Below, piece by piece: positions 31,825-40,722 of a stretch of 64,000 nt of DNA (position 1 is its first letter; the number at the start of each line of letters is the position of its first letter). The notes below the pieces were generated by a model that worked only from the letters and a program-made list of their open reading frames with translations, ran no database searches and was not told the DNA's origin. This DNA comes from Paramicrobacterium fandaimingii. Its GTDB lineage: Bacteria; Actinomycetota; Actinomycetes; Actinomycetales; Microbacteriaceae. The DNA is taken from positions 930,001-994,000 of the forward strand of contig NZ_CP061170.1 of the NCBI RefSeq assembly GCF_011751745.2. Direction: 5' to 3'. The position numbers and the translations under genes are program-made.

Positions 31825-32093
31825 CGATCATGAATGTTCTCATCGGCATCGCCGTCGTGCTGTTCACGCTCGGCGCGCTGGCAGCGCTCTACCGGCTGAT
31901 CACGGGCCCGACGCTGCTCGACCGCGTCGTCGCGAGTGACGTGCTGCTCGTCACCGTGATGTGCGGCCTCGGTGCCGAGATGGCGATCAACCACCACACG
32001 ACGTCTCTTCCGCTTCTGCTGGTGCTCGCGGCATTCGCCTTCGTCGGCTCGGTGAGCGTCGCGAGATTTATGGGGCGGAGGGATGACACATGA
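31821..32093 (+). CDS. mrpF: Mrp Na+/H+ antiporter subunit F
   Basis: A 90-residue protein with three membrane helices. YRLITGPTLLDRVVASDVLLVTVMCGL and the ending VGSVSVARFM are typical of MrpF. It starts with GTG in a 4-base overlap with mrpE and ends overlapping mrpG, so it is strictly co-translated. Confidence 0.93.
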   Translation: MTIMNVLIGIAVVLFTLGALAALYRLITGPTLLDRVVASDVLLVTVMCGLGAEMAINHHTTSLPLLLVLAAFAFVGSVSVARFMGRRDDT

Positions 32094-32458
32094 CCGGTGA
32101 TGTTCGCGATTGGATCACGATCGTTCTCGTGCTCATCGCCGCGGTGATGTGCCTCGCGGCGGGCGTTGGTCTGCTGCGCATGCCCGACGTGCTGTCGAGG
32201 CTGCACGCCGCGACCAAGCCGCAGATTCTCGGTCTCATCGTGATGATGGCCGACATCGCCCTCAACACGCCCGCCGTCGTGACGATCACTCTCGCGATCG
32301 CGATCATCTTCTTTCAGGGGATCACCGCGCCGATCTCTGCGCACATGGTCGGCAGAGCGGGCTACCGTGCGGGCAGCGTGCACACCGAATCGCTGATCCG
32401 CGACGACCTCGCGACGCGTATCGAGCAGGCGGAGCGCAGCCAAGAGACCGAAGAGTAG
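32090..32458 (+). CDS. mrpG: Mrp Na+/H+ antiporter subunit G
   Basis: The 122-residue last subunit of the operon, with three helices and the family block GVGLLRMPDVLSRLHAATKPQILGL, then FFQGITAPISAHMVGRAGY. An acidic C-terminal tail follows. It overlaps mrpF by 4 bases; after its stop lies a palindromic intergenic region. Confidence 0.93.
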   Translation: MTGDVRDWITIVLVLIAAVMCLAAGVGLLRMPDVLSRLHAATKPQILGLIVMMADIALNTPAVVTITLAIAIIFFQGITAPISAHMVGRAGYRAGSVHTESLIRDDLATRIEQAERSQETEE

Positions 32459-32556
32459 CGCTTCACGTTGACTGTGTGCACCTGCGTCGGAGATGTGCGA
32501 GTTCGGTCGGCAGCGACCCGCGTGATTCCGGGGTTGGTGCTCATGCCGTCGGCCGG

Positions 32557-32669
32557 ATCTCCGAATTATGAACGCGCGTGTTCACGTATTCGGAGATCTT
32601 CACTCGCGGGCTGCGTGTTGCGTCGCGACACACCGTCGCAACGTCCAAGACTCCGAATGCGTGAACGCG
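32557..32669. repeat. Three-copy palindromic repeat after mrpG
   Basis: ATCTCCGAAT (32557-32566) and ATTCGGAGAT (32588-32597) form a 10-bp stem with an inner TGAAC/GTTCA stem. A third copy in direct orientation, CTCCGAATGCGTGAACGCG, lies at 32651-32669. The set is placed between the convergent mrpG and nagA ends, as the similar triplet after nagB is. The rest of the 291-base gap shows no gene. Confidence 0.55.
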
Positions 32670-32749
32670 ACCGGCGCGCGAGGCTGTCGGGGACAGGACT
32701 GGCGAGGAGAAGCGCAGCACGCTAGGAACGCCGAAGACCCAGGATGCTG

Positions 32750-33913
32750 TCAGCGCAGCCGCGCCCCCGCGGCCCACACCCCGCGCACATCGAGCTCGGC
32801 GCCGAGCAGCACGGCATCTGCCGAGAACCCAGGGCGCAGACTGCCGAGCGTATTCTCGAGGCCGAGCGCACGCGCAGGTGCGCCCGTGACGGCATCCACC
32901 GCCTGCTCCATCGGCAGCCGCACATCGGTGACTGCGCGACGCAGCGCCTCGTCGAGCAGCAGCGTCGACCCAGCGATCGAGCCGCCCGTTGCACTGCCGT
33001 CGTCGAGCCGGGCGACGCCATCGCGCACCGTGACATCGAGCCCGCCCAGCGTGTACGCGCCGTCGGCGGCGCCGGCCGCAGCCATTGCGTCGGTGATCAG
33101 TGCGACCCGCCCCGGGGCTTCGCCACACAGCATCCGCACGACATCGGGGTGCACGTGCGTGCCGTCGTTGATCACCTCGAGGGTGACGTCGTCGCGGCCG
33201 AGCGCAGCGATAACGGGGCCAGGCGCGCGGTGGTGTATGCCGTTCATCGCGTTGAACGCGTGCGTGAGCAGCGTTGCCCCCGCGTCGAACGCGGCGCGGG
33301 TTTCGTCGTCGTTCGCAGATGTGTGCCCGACCGCGACGCGCACTCCGGCATCGACGAACGCGCGTACGGCGTCGAGCCCTCCGTCGAGCTCTGGCGCGAG
33401 AGTGATCTGCCGCAGCGTCCCGTCGGCGGCCGCGATCAGCGTGTCGATGTCGGCGGGGGTCGGGGCGATCAGCAGCTCTGCCGTGTGCGCCCCCTTTCGC
33501 GCGACGTCGAGAAACGGGCCTTCGAGGTGGGAGCCCAGAATGAGCGGGTCGGATGCCGTCAGCTCCGCGATCATGCGTGCCCGCTGTGCAAGATCGGCGA
33601 CGGATGCTGTCACGAGAGACAGCACAGACCGCGTCGTCCCGTGCGCCCGGTGCACCGCAACCGCCGTTGCGATCGCGTCGACGCCGTCGTCGTAGGCTGC
33701 GGCGCCTCCGCCGTGCCCATGGATGTCGATGAAGCCCGGCGTCAGCCAGTCGCCTGCGGCGTTGACGAGCTGAGCGCTGTGAGCGGCATCGCTGTCGCGC
33801 CAGGAATCACCGGTTCCGGTCGCTGTCACGACAGCATCCGTCATCTGCACCCAAGCGTCAGCGGTGATCGTGCCGTCTGTGACCAGGCGGGCTGAGTGAA
33901 TGATGACGGTCAT
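32750..33913 (-). CDS. nagA: N-acetylglucosamine/galactosamine-6-phosphate deacetylase
   Basis: A 387-residue amidohydrolase that removes acetate from GlcNAc-6-P or GalNAc-6-P. Visible features are the metal HxH in GFIDIHGHGGG, SHLEGPFLD with the metal Glu, VAVGHTSA and LTHAFNAMNGIHHR with His ligands, and the catalytic Asp in ALITDAM. Length matches NagA. As the last gene of the AgaS-type operon it may act on GalNAc-6-P (AgaA role) as well as GlcNAc-6-P. It overlaps the DeoR gene by 4 bases. Confidence 0.92.
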   Translation of the reverse strand: MTVIIHSARLVTDGTITADAWVQMTDAVVTATGTGDSWRDSDAAHSAQLVNAAGDWLTPGFIDIHGHGGGAAAYDDGVDAIATAVAVHRAHGTTRSVLSLVTASVADLAQRARMIAELTASDPLILGSHLEGPFLDVARKGAHTAELLIAPTPADIDTLIAAADGTLRQITLAPELDGGLDAVRAFVDAGVRVAVGHTSANDDETRAAFDAGATLLTHAFNAMNGIHHRAPGPVIAALGRDDVTLEVINDGTHVHPDVVRMLCGEAPGRVALITDAMAAAGAADGAYTLGGLDVTVRDGVARLDDGSATGGSIAGSTLLLDEALRRAVTDVRLPMEQAVDAVTGAPARALGLENTLGSLRPGFSADAVLLGAELDVRGVWAAGARLR

Positions 33914-34698
33914 TCGGCGATCCTCACGTCGATTCCGCGTTCTGTGAAGGCGGCGATGGTGTCGCTGTCTGCTCCGGCATCGGTGATGAGCATGTCGAAA
34001 GCGTCAAGCGGCGCGACCGACGCAAATGCACGACGGCCGATCTTCTGCGAGTCTGCCACGATGACCGCGTGTTTCGCACGCTCGGCCATCAGCTGGTTGA
34101 CGCGGGCCTCGCCTTCGTCGTGCACCGTCGCGCCCTGCTCGACGTCGATGCCGTTGACGCCGATGAACGCCATGTCGATGCTGAGCTTGCTGAGCATCTC
34201 ATCGGCGTAGGGGCCGGTGAGCTCGTAGGAGCGCGCGTGGACGACGCCGCCCGAGACGACGACCTTGATGTGCGGGCGGAGCGCAAGCTGAGAGGCGATG
34301 TTTATGGCATTGGTGACGACGGTGAGGCCGGCGTCGCCCTGAGGATCGTGCAGATCGCCGCGTGCGGCAAGCTCGCTCGCGACCGCGGTCGACGTTGTTC
34401 CGCCGCACAGCCCGACGACGGAGCCGGGCGTCACGAGCTCGCTTGCGACGCGCGCGATCGCCGCCTTCTCATCGGCGCGCTGCCCGCGCTTGTACCGAAG
34501 AGGAAGATCGTACGAGACCGAGTGGCCGACCGCGCCGCCGCGCGTGCGCGTGAGCAGGTTCTGCTCGGCGAGCGTGTCGAGATCGCGGCGCACCGTTGCG
34601 GGGGAGACCTCGAGGGCCTCAACGACGTCGTCAACCTCGATCTGGCCATTCTCGGCAAGCAGGTCGAGCACGGCCATGAGGCGGTCGGAGCGATTCAC
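33910..34698 (-). CDS. DeoR family regulator of the amino-sugar operon (AgaR-like)
   Basis: A 262-residue DeoR repressor. The N-terminal winged helix reads RLMAVLDLLAENGQIEVDDVVEAL and VSPATVRRDLDTLAEQNLLTRTRGGAV; the C-terminal DeoRC sugar-phosphate domain has GLCGGTTSTAVASEL and FIGVNGIDVEQGATV. It is embedded in the operon with 4-base overlaps on both sides, so it is probably an autoregulated local repressor responding to a tagatose or amino-sugar phosphate. The operator is not identified with certainty. Confidence 0.9.
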   Translation of the reverse strand: MNRSDRLMAVLDLLAENGQIEVDDVVEALEVSPATVRRDLDTLAEQNLLTRTRGGAVGHSVSYDLPLRYKRGQRADEKAAIARVASELVTPGSVVGLCGGTTSTAVASELAARGDLHDPQGDAGLTVVTNAINIASQLALRPHIKVVVSGGVVHARSYELTGPYADEMLSKLSIDMAFIGVNGIDVEQGATVHDEGEARVNQLMAERAKHAVIVADSQKIGRRAFASVAPLDAFDMLITDAGADSDTIAAFTERGIDVRIAE

Positions 34699-35546
34699 GA
34701 GGTCGTCTCCGGGGTGAACGCGAAGAGCCGCTGCAGTCGCTCCGCCTCAGCCGACAACGCGTCGCGAGCCGGTGCGAGGTACTTGCGCGAGTCGACGACC
34801 GAGGGATTGGCGGTGAGAAACGCGCGCACCGCCCCCGTGAACACGCCATTGAGGTGCGTCGATACGTTGATCTTCGTCATTCCAGCGCGCACGGCGAGCG
34901 TGAGCACGTCGTCGGCGACCCCAGACGACCCGTGCAGAACGAGGGGCACGTCGAGGGCTGCGTGCAGTCGGGTGATGAGGTCGAGGTCGAGAGCGGCGAC
35001 CCGCTCGGTCATCGCGTGCGAGGAGCCGACGGCGACAGCGAGGGCGTCGACGCCGGTCTCGGTGACGAAGCTCAGTGCCTCGCCCGGGTCTGTGCGAACG
35101 CCCGGGGCGTGCGCGCCGTCTTTTCCGCCGACCTCGCCGAGTTCGGCCTCCACAAATACTCCAGCGGCATGCGCGTATTGCACGGTGCGCGCGGTTGCCG
35201 CGACGTTCTCGCCATAGGGCAGCGTGGCGCCGTCGTACATCACCGAGCCGAATCCCAGATCGACGGCCTCGCGCGTGAGCTCTTCGCTCTCGGCGTGGTC
35301 GAGGTGCAACGCGACGCTCGCGCTCGACTGCTCGGCGAGAGCCAGGCACGCGCGCGCGATCGGAGCAAGTGCGCCGTGATACGCGACGCAGTTCTGCGAG
35401 ATCTGCAGAATGACGGGCAACGTCGAACGTTCGGCTGCGGCGACGAGCCCCTCGGCCGTCTCGAGGTGGATCACGTTGAAGGCGGCAACGCCGGTGCGCG
35501 AATGCACGGCGTCGTCGATGATGCTGCGCGTCCAGGTGAGGGTCAT
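34695..35546 (-). CDS. Class II ketose-bisphosphate aldolase (tagatose/fructose type)
   Basis: A 283-residue zinc aldolase of the GatY/KbaY/FbaA family. VALHLDHAESEELTREAVDLGF holds the Asp and zinc His, VEAELGEVGGKDG the Glu region, LAVAVGSSHAMT a zinc His and VPLVLHGSSGVADDVL the substrate-binding and zinc motifs. It splits tagatose-1,6- or fructose-1,6-bisphosphate. The neighbouring PfkB kinase and AgaS-type gene favour tagatose-1,6-bisphosphate; sequence alone does not decide. Overlaps its neighbours by 4 bases on each side. Confidence 0.88.
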   Translation of the reverse strand: MTLTWTRSIIDDAVHSRTGVAAFNVIHLETAEGLVAAAERSTLPVILQISQNCVAYHGALAPIARACLALAEQSSASVALHLDHAESEELTREAVDLGFGSVMYDGATLPYGENVAATARTVQYAHAAGVFVEAELGEVGGKDGAHAPGVRTDPGEALSFVTETGVDALAVAVGSSHAMTERVAALDLDLITRLHAALDVPLVLHGSSGVADDVLTLAVRAGMTKINVSTHLNGVFTGAVRAFLTANPSVVDSRKYLAPARDALSAEAERLQRLFAFTPETTS

Positions 35547-36463
35547 GATGTCTCCAGGGTGCTGATCGTCACGTCACGGGCAAGATCGGAATGAGAGTGA
35601 TGGATGCTGCCAGCAAGCGGCATGAGCACGGCCGCAGCCGACCAGGCGACGGCGCGTCGCAGAAGCGTGTCGACGTCGAACTCACCAGCGGCGACGTGCG
35701 CGGCAAGAGAGGCCACGGCGGCGTCTCCCGCTCCCGTCGGATTGCCCCGCAGAACGCGGTCGAGGCGCGCGTGGCGAAGGGGCGCGTCGCCGCGTGGCAC
35801 CGCGAGCATGCCCTCTTCACCGAGTGAGACGACGATGGTTCCGGCTCCGAGGCTCTGCAGGGCTCGAGCACCTGCGACGGGGTCGGTCTCGCCCGTCGTG
35901 TCGCGCAGTTCGTCGCGATTGGGCTTCAGCAGCTGTGCGCCCGCACGCGCCGCACCGATGAGCTGCGCACCCGTCGCATCGGCGATCGTCGCGACACCGG
36001 CATTGCGTGCTTCGGCGATGAGTTCTGCGGTCAGCGACTCGGGAGTCTCGGGAGGGCAGCTTCCCGAGACCACGAGGCATCGTGCGCGGGGAAGCCGCGA
36101 CGTGACGACGTCGTGCAGCTCCGTCCATACGGTGAGCGGCTGCGGATTGCCCGACTCATTCAGGATTGTCGTCACGCCGCTTGCCGTCTCGACGATCGCC
36201 GTTGAGCGGCGCAGCGGCCACGGCGTGCCGACAAGCGAGTGCGGCACGTCGTGCAGGTCGGCACTGAACGCGGCCTCCGTCGCGCTCACCGGAGCGATGG
36301 CGACGGCATCCTCATTCTGCTCGCACAGCACACGCGCAACGTTTACGCCCTTGCCGCCCGCACGAAGCTCGGCGGGGGCGACGCGGTGGGTCGCCCCGGG
36401 CGTCAGTCGATCGAGCGTGATCGTCGAATCGAGCGCGGGGTTGGGCGTGACGGTGATGATCAT
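35543..36463 (-). CDS. PfkB-family 1-phosphofructokinase/tagatose-6-phosphate kinase
   Basis: A 306-residue PfkB sugar-phosphate kinase. MIITVTPNPALDSTI, RAGGKGVNVARVL and the C-terminal GNPTGAGDAAVASLAAHVA with the catalytic Asp are the family signatures of the LacC/FruK branch. Start ATG 36463 shares 4 bases with the stop of the ROK gene; the long upstream frame is a shadow. With the aldolase next to it, it most likely phosphorylates tagatose-6-phosphate; fructose-1-phosphate is the alternative. Confidence 0.88.
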   Translation of the reverse strand: MIITVTPNPALDSTITLDRLTPGATHRVAPAELRAGGKGVNVARVLCEQNEDAVAIAPVSATEAAFSADLHDVPHSLVGTPWPLRRSTAIVETASGVTTILNESGNPQPLTVWTELHDVVTSRLPRARCLVVSGSCPPETPESLTAELIAEARNAGVATIADATGAQLIGAARAGAQLLKPNRDELRDTTGETDPVAGARALQSLGAGTIVVSLGEEGMLAVPRGDAPLRHARLDRVLRGNPTGAGDAAVASLAAHVAAGEFDVDTLLRRAVAWSAAAVLMPLAGSIHHSHSDLARDVTISTLETS

Positions 36464-37395
36464 TGTGCCTCCAGAACTGCCCTGGCGCGCAGTGCGGCTC
36501 CGACGAGGCCGGCGTTCTGCCCGATGCTTGCGTGCATCAGCTCGGGCCGGCGGTGGAACGTGAGGTGCGAGTAGAGCCGTTCGCGCACGGGGTCGAACAG
36601 CGCATCGCCGGCCTGCGCAAGCCCTCCTCCGAGCACGATCACCTCGGGGGCGAGCAGCGCCGTCGCGTGCGACAGGCCGAGCCCCAGCGCGTCGAGCGCC
36701 GTGATCCAGATTGCCTCGGCATCCGCATCGCCCGCACGTGCGCGCTCGAGAACCTCGCGCGCTCCGGGAACGGGAGCGGAGGTGAGCCTGTTGTATCGGC
36801 GGGTGATCGCCGCGGCCGACGCGATCGCCTCGAGGCAGCCTCGACCCCCGCACGCGCACGGCTCGCCGCCCGGCGCAATCACCGAGTGGCCGAGCTCGCC
36901 TGCGTAGCCTTCGCCCCCGTAGGGCTTGCCGTCGATGAAGATGGCGGCAGCAATTCCCGTTCCGATGGTGACGACGAGCGCGTTGCGGTATTTGGAGGCG
37001 GGCCCGAGGCGGTACTCGGCTTCGCCCGCGGCGCGAACGTCGTGCGTGAACGAGGAGGGAAGACCGAATGCCTGCTCGGTGAGTTCTCTGAACGGCACGT
37101 CGCGCCAGTTGAGGTTCTCGGCGAACAGGCCGACTCCGCGTTCGTCGTCGACGACGCCGGGGGCGATGAGGCCGACCGCTTCGGGAACGACAGTCGGATG
37201 CTGCTCACGCAGCTCCGCGCCCAGCTGGGTGATCGTCTCGAGCACCGCCCTCTCTGTGTGCTCGGCGAGCACGGGCGTCGGCGTGCGCCGCACTCCGACG
37301 AGCTCGCCGTCCGCCGTGACGAGGGCGGACTTGAGATCTGTGCCTCCCACGTCGAATGCGAGCGCGGGGGCCCCGGGGCCGAGCAGCGACGTCAT
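36460..37395 (-). CDS. ROK-family amino-sugar kinase
   Basis: A 311-residue ROK kinase. ATP loop FDVGGTDLKSALV, catalytic region FTHDVRAAGEAEYRLG, VTIGTGIAAAIFIDG and the zinc motif GHSVIAPGGEPCACGGRGCLEAIAS (quoted in pieces by position 150-175) are complete. In this operon it is a good candidate for an N-acetylgalactosamine or N-acetylglucosamine kinase supplying the 6-phosphate, implying non-PTS uptake. Overlaps both neighbours by 4 bases. Confidence 0.87.
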   Translation of the reverse strand: MTSLLGPGAPALAFDVGGTDLKSALVTADGELVGVRRTPTPVLAEHTERAVLETITQLGAELREQHPTVVPEAVGLIAPGVVDDERGVGLFAENLNWRDVPFRELTEQAFGLPSSFTHDVRAAGEAEYRLGPASKYRNALVVTIGTGIAAAIFIDGKPYGGEGYAGELGHSVIAPGGEPCACGGRGCLEAIASAAAITRRYNRLTSAPVPGAREVLERARAGDADAEAIWITALDALGLGLSHATALLAPEVIVLGGGLAQAGDALFDPVRERLYSHLTFHRRPELMHASIGQNAGLVGAALRARAVLEAQ

Positions 37396-38282
37396 GCGTC
37401 GAGAACTACCGAGCGCGTGAGGTTTCGCGGGGAGTCGGGGTCGAGCCCGGCGCCCAGCGCCCGCTGCAGGGCAACGCGCTGTGCGCGCACGAGGTCGGCG
37501 ACGGGGTCGAGATCTGCGTTCTCGAAGTGAGCACCGGCGGCGGCGACGCTGTCGGCGAGGCCCGATGGCGCGTCACCGAACATCCAGCTCACGCGACCGG
37601 GGGCGGCGATCGAGATGGGTCCGTGGCGGTACTCCATTGCCGAGTACGACTCGGTCCACGACTGCGAGGCCTCGCGCATTTTCAGCGCTGCCTCGTGGGC
37701 GAGCCCCGTCGTCCATCCGCGGCCGAGAAACGAGAACTGCTCGGCGTCGATGAGCTCTGGGGCAAGCTCTTCGGTGACGATCTTCTCGGTGTCGGCGATC
37801 TGCGCTGAGACGTCGGCGCCCGTCGAGTGGCGAAGGAAGGTGAGCGCGGTCGTGGCGAAGCGCGTCTGCACGACCGACTTCTCGTCGGCGTAGGGGAAGG
37901 CGATGACGTCGTTCACCATGTCGACGATGGGAGTGTCGGTGTCGCCGATGATTGCGATCGTGCGCGCTCGGTTGCCCACGTGCTCCAGAAGCTCGAGAAC
38001 CTCCGTCGTCGTTCCCGAGCGCGTCAGAGCGATGATCGCGTCGTAATCGCGGTCGACGAATGCCTCGCTCGCGGCGTAGGCGTCGGTGATGCCGAGTCCC
38101 GCGGTTTCCCGCAGCGACGCGTAAGACTGCGCCATGAACCACGATGTTCCGCAGCCGACGACGGCAACGCGCTGTCCTGCTGCTGGCAGCTTTCGCTCGT
38201 CGTCCGTCTGTGTGATCGCGCGCGACCACATTTCGGGCTGGCTGGCAAGTTCTTGGGCCATGAAGGCGCCGGCGTCAGACAT
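37392..38282 (-). CDS. agaS: SIS-domain aldose-ketose isomerase (AgaS-like)
   Basis: A 296-residue double-SIS protein like AgaS, which deaminates and isomerises galactosamine-6-phosphate to tagatose-6-phosphate. Sugar-phosphate sites are visible in VGCGTSWFMAQSYA and IALTRSGTTTEVLELL, and LGRGWTTGLAHEAALKMREAS in the second domain. It lacks the glutaminase part of GlmS. It is the first gene of the six-gene operon; AGGAT lies 5 bases before the ATG at 38282 and an AT-rich region near 38310-38345 should hold the promoter. Confidence 0.85.
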   Translation of the reverse strand: MSDAGAFMAQELASQPEMWSRAITQTDDERKLPAAGQRVAVVGCGTSWFMAQSYASLRETAGLGITDAYAASEAFVDRDYDAIIALTRSGTTTEVLELLEHVGNRARTIAIIGDTDTPIVDMVNDVIAFPYADEKSVVQTRFATTALTFLRHSTGADVSAQIADTEKIVTEELAPELIDAEQFSFLGRGWTTGLAHEAALKMREASQSWTESYSAMEYRHGPISIAAPGRVSWMFGDAPSGLADSVAAAGAHFENADLDPVADLVRAQRVALQRALGAGLDPDSPRNLTRSVVLDA

Positions 38283-38466
38283 ATCGCATCCTCTCGATTG
38301 TGCGTGAAGATGATTATTGCACAGTTACTTCAATCAGCATCGATCACTTTCGGCTGACGGGAACCATCCGACTGCGCTGTTTCGCCAGCGTACGCCTGTC
38401 GTGTGTGAGCCCCGCCCCTGGCGGTTCCCGCCGCGGTGTCGTCGGCGTGGCCGCTCGATGTGCATC

Positions 38467-38512
38467 CCTGCGGATAACGTGCACCCGCACACGTCTGCAC
38501 AATGTCCGCAGG
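38467..38512. terminator. Nested inverted repeat between agaS and GH20 gene
   Basis: CCTGCGGA (38467-38474) pairs with TCCGCAGG (38505-38512), enclosing ACGTG/CACGT (38477-38481 with 38490-38494). It lies 44 bases downstream of the GH20 stop on the minus strand and is a candidate terminator. The remaining part of this 273-base gap holds only the agaS promoter area. Confidence 0.5.
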
Positions 38513-38555
38513 TGTAAACGTCCACGGGTGTCAACACGGTCTCGCGCGACCGGCG

Positions 38556-40013
38556 CTACGCCGGGCCGTACGCGATGCCCGCAGCAGCGAGGCGCGGCAG
38601 AAGGTCTTGCACCCGCGACTCGACGTCGTTGACAGCATCCGCCCACGCCAGATCGGCAACGGCGAGCAGGCGCGGAAAGAGCAGCGTGTCGATATCGGCT
38701 GACGTTTCGACAGTCTCGGTCCAGAGCGCAGCCTCGATCCCCAAAATCACGCTCTCGTCGACGCCGGAGATGAGCGTGGCGGGGTTCCACGTGGCGACGC
38801 CTCCGAGCGGTGTCGGGCTTCCCGTCCACTCCTGGCCGATTCTGAAGTTCGGCTCGGGCATGATGTCGAGATACACGGCATTGGCGGGGGAGAGAATCAG
38901 CTGCCCGCCCTGGCGAACGATCGAGCGCGCCTGCTCGGCGGCGCCGGCCTCGGGGGCGATAGAGCCCCAGTATTGGCCGATCGTGCCCTCGGCAAGGTCA
39001 TCGCTCGAGCCGATCTCGTGCCAGCCGATGGGCAGTTTGCCGTGGGCGGCCGCGATGCGCGTCGCTCGCGCAATAAACCGGCGATAGTCCTCCGGCTGCG
39101 TCGAGTGCGACTCATCGCCGCCGATGTGCAGATACGGTCCAGGCGTGACGGACGCCAGGTGGCCGACGACATCGTCGATGAACCCGAAGACGCGCTCCGA
39201 ATCGGTGTCGAGCGTTGAGAAGCCAACGTCGATGCCGTGATACGGCTCGGGCGTCACACCGGCCGGCGCCAGCTCGGGGTAGGCGACGAGAGCGGCGTTT
39301 GTGTGGCCAGGCAGGTCGATCTCGGGGATGACGGTGATGAATCGGGATGCCGCATAGTGCACGATCTGCTCGTAGTCGGTCGTTGTGAGAAACCCGCCCT
39401 CGCCGCCGCCCACCTGCGTTGCGGCCCCGGCGCGTGTGAGCTCGGGCCAGCCGGGAACCTCAATGCGCCAGCCCTGGTCATCGCTGAGGTGCAGGTGCAG
39501 GTGGTTGAACTTGAACGCGGCGATCTGGTCGACCACTCGCATGATCGTGTCTACGCCGAAGAAGTGGCGAGAGATGTCGAGCATGACGCCGCGGTAGGCG
39601 AAGCGCGGTGCGTCGACGATCGTGACGGCCGCCACCTCCCCGGCGGCGTGCGCGGGCGCGTCGATCTGGGCGGGCAGGAGCTGCCGAAGCGTCTGGATTC
39701 CGGCGAAGATGCCGGCGTCGGCGGGCGCGTCGATGACGATCGTGCGGCGGTCAACGGTGATGCGGTACGCCTCGGCCGCGTTGCCGACCTCGACCCCCTC
39801 GATGGCCGGATTGATCTCGAGAACGATGTCGCCCTCGGCTGCTGCGCCCGTCGACACGGCGAGTTCGAAGCCGGTTGCCGGGCGCAGCACGCTCGCGAGA
39901 TAGTCGCCCAGCTCGGGGCGATCGGTGACGATGCGCGTGCCCGTCGTGATCGTGAAGGCGCCGTCGGTCTCACTGACGGAACGGGGCTCGGGCAGAAGCA
40001 CAAATGACGACAC
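38556..40013 (-). CDS. GH20 beta-N-acetylhexosaminidase
   Basis: A 485-residue glycoside hydrolase family 20 enzyme removing terminal GlcNAc or GalNAc. An N-terminal GH20b domain (residues 1-130) leads to the barrel with FAYRGVMLDISRHFFGVDTI, FNHLHLHLSDDQGWRIE, VIPEIDLPGHTNAAL and LHIGGDESHST, in which Asp-Glu are the catalytic pair. No signal peptide is seen, so it is probably cytoplasmic and acts on imported oligosaccharides. GTG 40013 follows CTGGAGAA. It is just upstream of the AgaS operon and in the same direction. Confidence 0.92.
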   Translation of the reverse strand: MSSFVLLPEPRSVSETDGAFTITTGTRIVTDRPELGDYLASVLRPATGFELAVSTGAAAEGDIVLEINPAIEGVEVGNAAEAYRITVDRRTIVIDAPADAGIFAGIQTLRQLLPAQIDAPAHAAGEVAAVTIVDAPRFAYRGVMLDISRHFFGVDTIMRVVDQIAAFKFNHLHLHLSDDQGWRIEVPGWPELTRAGAATQVGGGEGGFLTTTDYEQIVHYAASRFITVIPEIDLPGHTNAALVAYPELAPAGVTPEPYHGIDVGFSTLDTDSERVFGFIDDVVGHLASVTPGPYLHIGGDESHSTQPEDYRRFIARATRIAAAHGKLPIGWHEIGSSDDLAEGTIGQYWGSIAPEAGAAEQARSIVRQGGQLILSPANAVYLDIMPEPNFRIGQEWTGSPTPLGGVATWNPATLISGVDESVILGIEAALWTETVETSADIDTLLFPRLLAVADLAWADAVNDVESRVQDLLPRLAAAGIAYGPA

Positions 40014-40061
40014 GGATGTTCTCCAGAGACGGTGGGGATGTTCGCCGCGAGTCTACCGAGA

Positions 40062-40067
40062 TAGTGT
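40062..40067 (+). promoter_or_regulatory. -10 box of a leaderless promoter (pentapeptide gene)
   Basis: TAGTGT ends 6 bases before the GTG at 40074; no ribosome binding site is present. Confidence 0.5.
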
Positions 40068-40073
40068 GACCGA

Positions 40074-40721
40074 GTGACCGTTTCTGCACCTCGCTTTCAG
40101 CCTCCGTCTCTGCATGATCTGCGCGAGTCAGATCTGCATGATCTTCGTGCTGGCGATCTTCGCGACGGCGAGAGTTTCACCGGCGCATCGCTTGCCGACC
40201 GTGATCTCGCCGACCTCACGTTCTCGGAGTGCGCGTTCACCGATCTCGCGCTCGGCGGGCTGGTATGCCGCGGCGTTCGAGTCACCGAAAGCACGATCAT
40301 CTCGGCAGACGGCGCCACGGTCTCTGCGCCGTCGTCAACGGTGCGTGACGTTGATGTGAGCCACTCGCGCATCGGATCGCTTGAGGGGTACGACAGCCGC
40401 TGGAACGGCGTGCGCTTCACCGGATGCAAGCTCGGCTACATCAACCTTCGCGGCAGCGCGCTCGCCGACATCGTGTTCGAGGACTGCCAGATTGACGAGC
40501 TCGACCTCGGTGCGGCGAGGGCAAAACGAATGAGCTTTCACGGATGCCGCATCGGCACACTCGAGGTGCCCAGCGCCACCCTCACAGACGTCGACTTGCG
40601 TGGGCTCGATCTCGCGCGCATCGTCGGCATCGAGGGGCTTTCAGGCGCGGTCATCGACGAGGGCCAGCTTCTGCAGCTTGCGCCCGTACTTGCGGCGCAG
40701 CTGGGAATCGAGGTGGTGTGA
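40074..40721 (+). CDS. Pentapeptide-repeat-like protein
   Basis: A 215-residue protein built from A(D/N)LxF-type pentapeptide repeats: GASLADRDLADLTFSECAF, LRGSALADIVFEDC, LTDVDLRGLDLARI. These fold as a right-handed quadrilateral beta helix. Related actinobacterial proteins are of unknown role; some pentapeptide proteins protect DNA gyrase. Its stop almost touches the DUF2332 gene, so the two are co-expressed. Function not assigned. Confidence 0.8.
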   Translation: MTVSAPRFQPPSLHDLRESDLHDLRAGDLRDGESFTGASLADRDLADLTFSECAFTDLALGGLVCRGVRVTESTIISADGATVSAPSSTVRDVDVSHSRIGSLEGYDSRWNGVRFTGCKLGYINLRGSALADIVFEDCQIDELDLGAARAKRMSFHGCRIGTLEVPSATLTDVDLRGLDLARIVGIEGLSGAVIDEGQLLQLAPVLAAQLGIEVV

Positions 40722-40722
40722 C

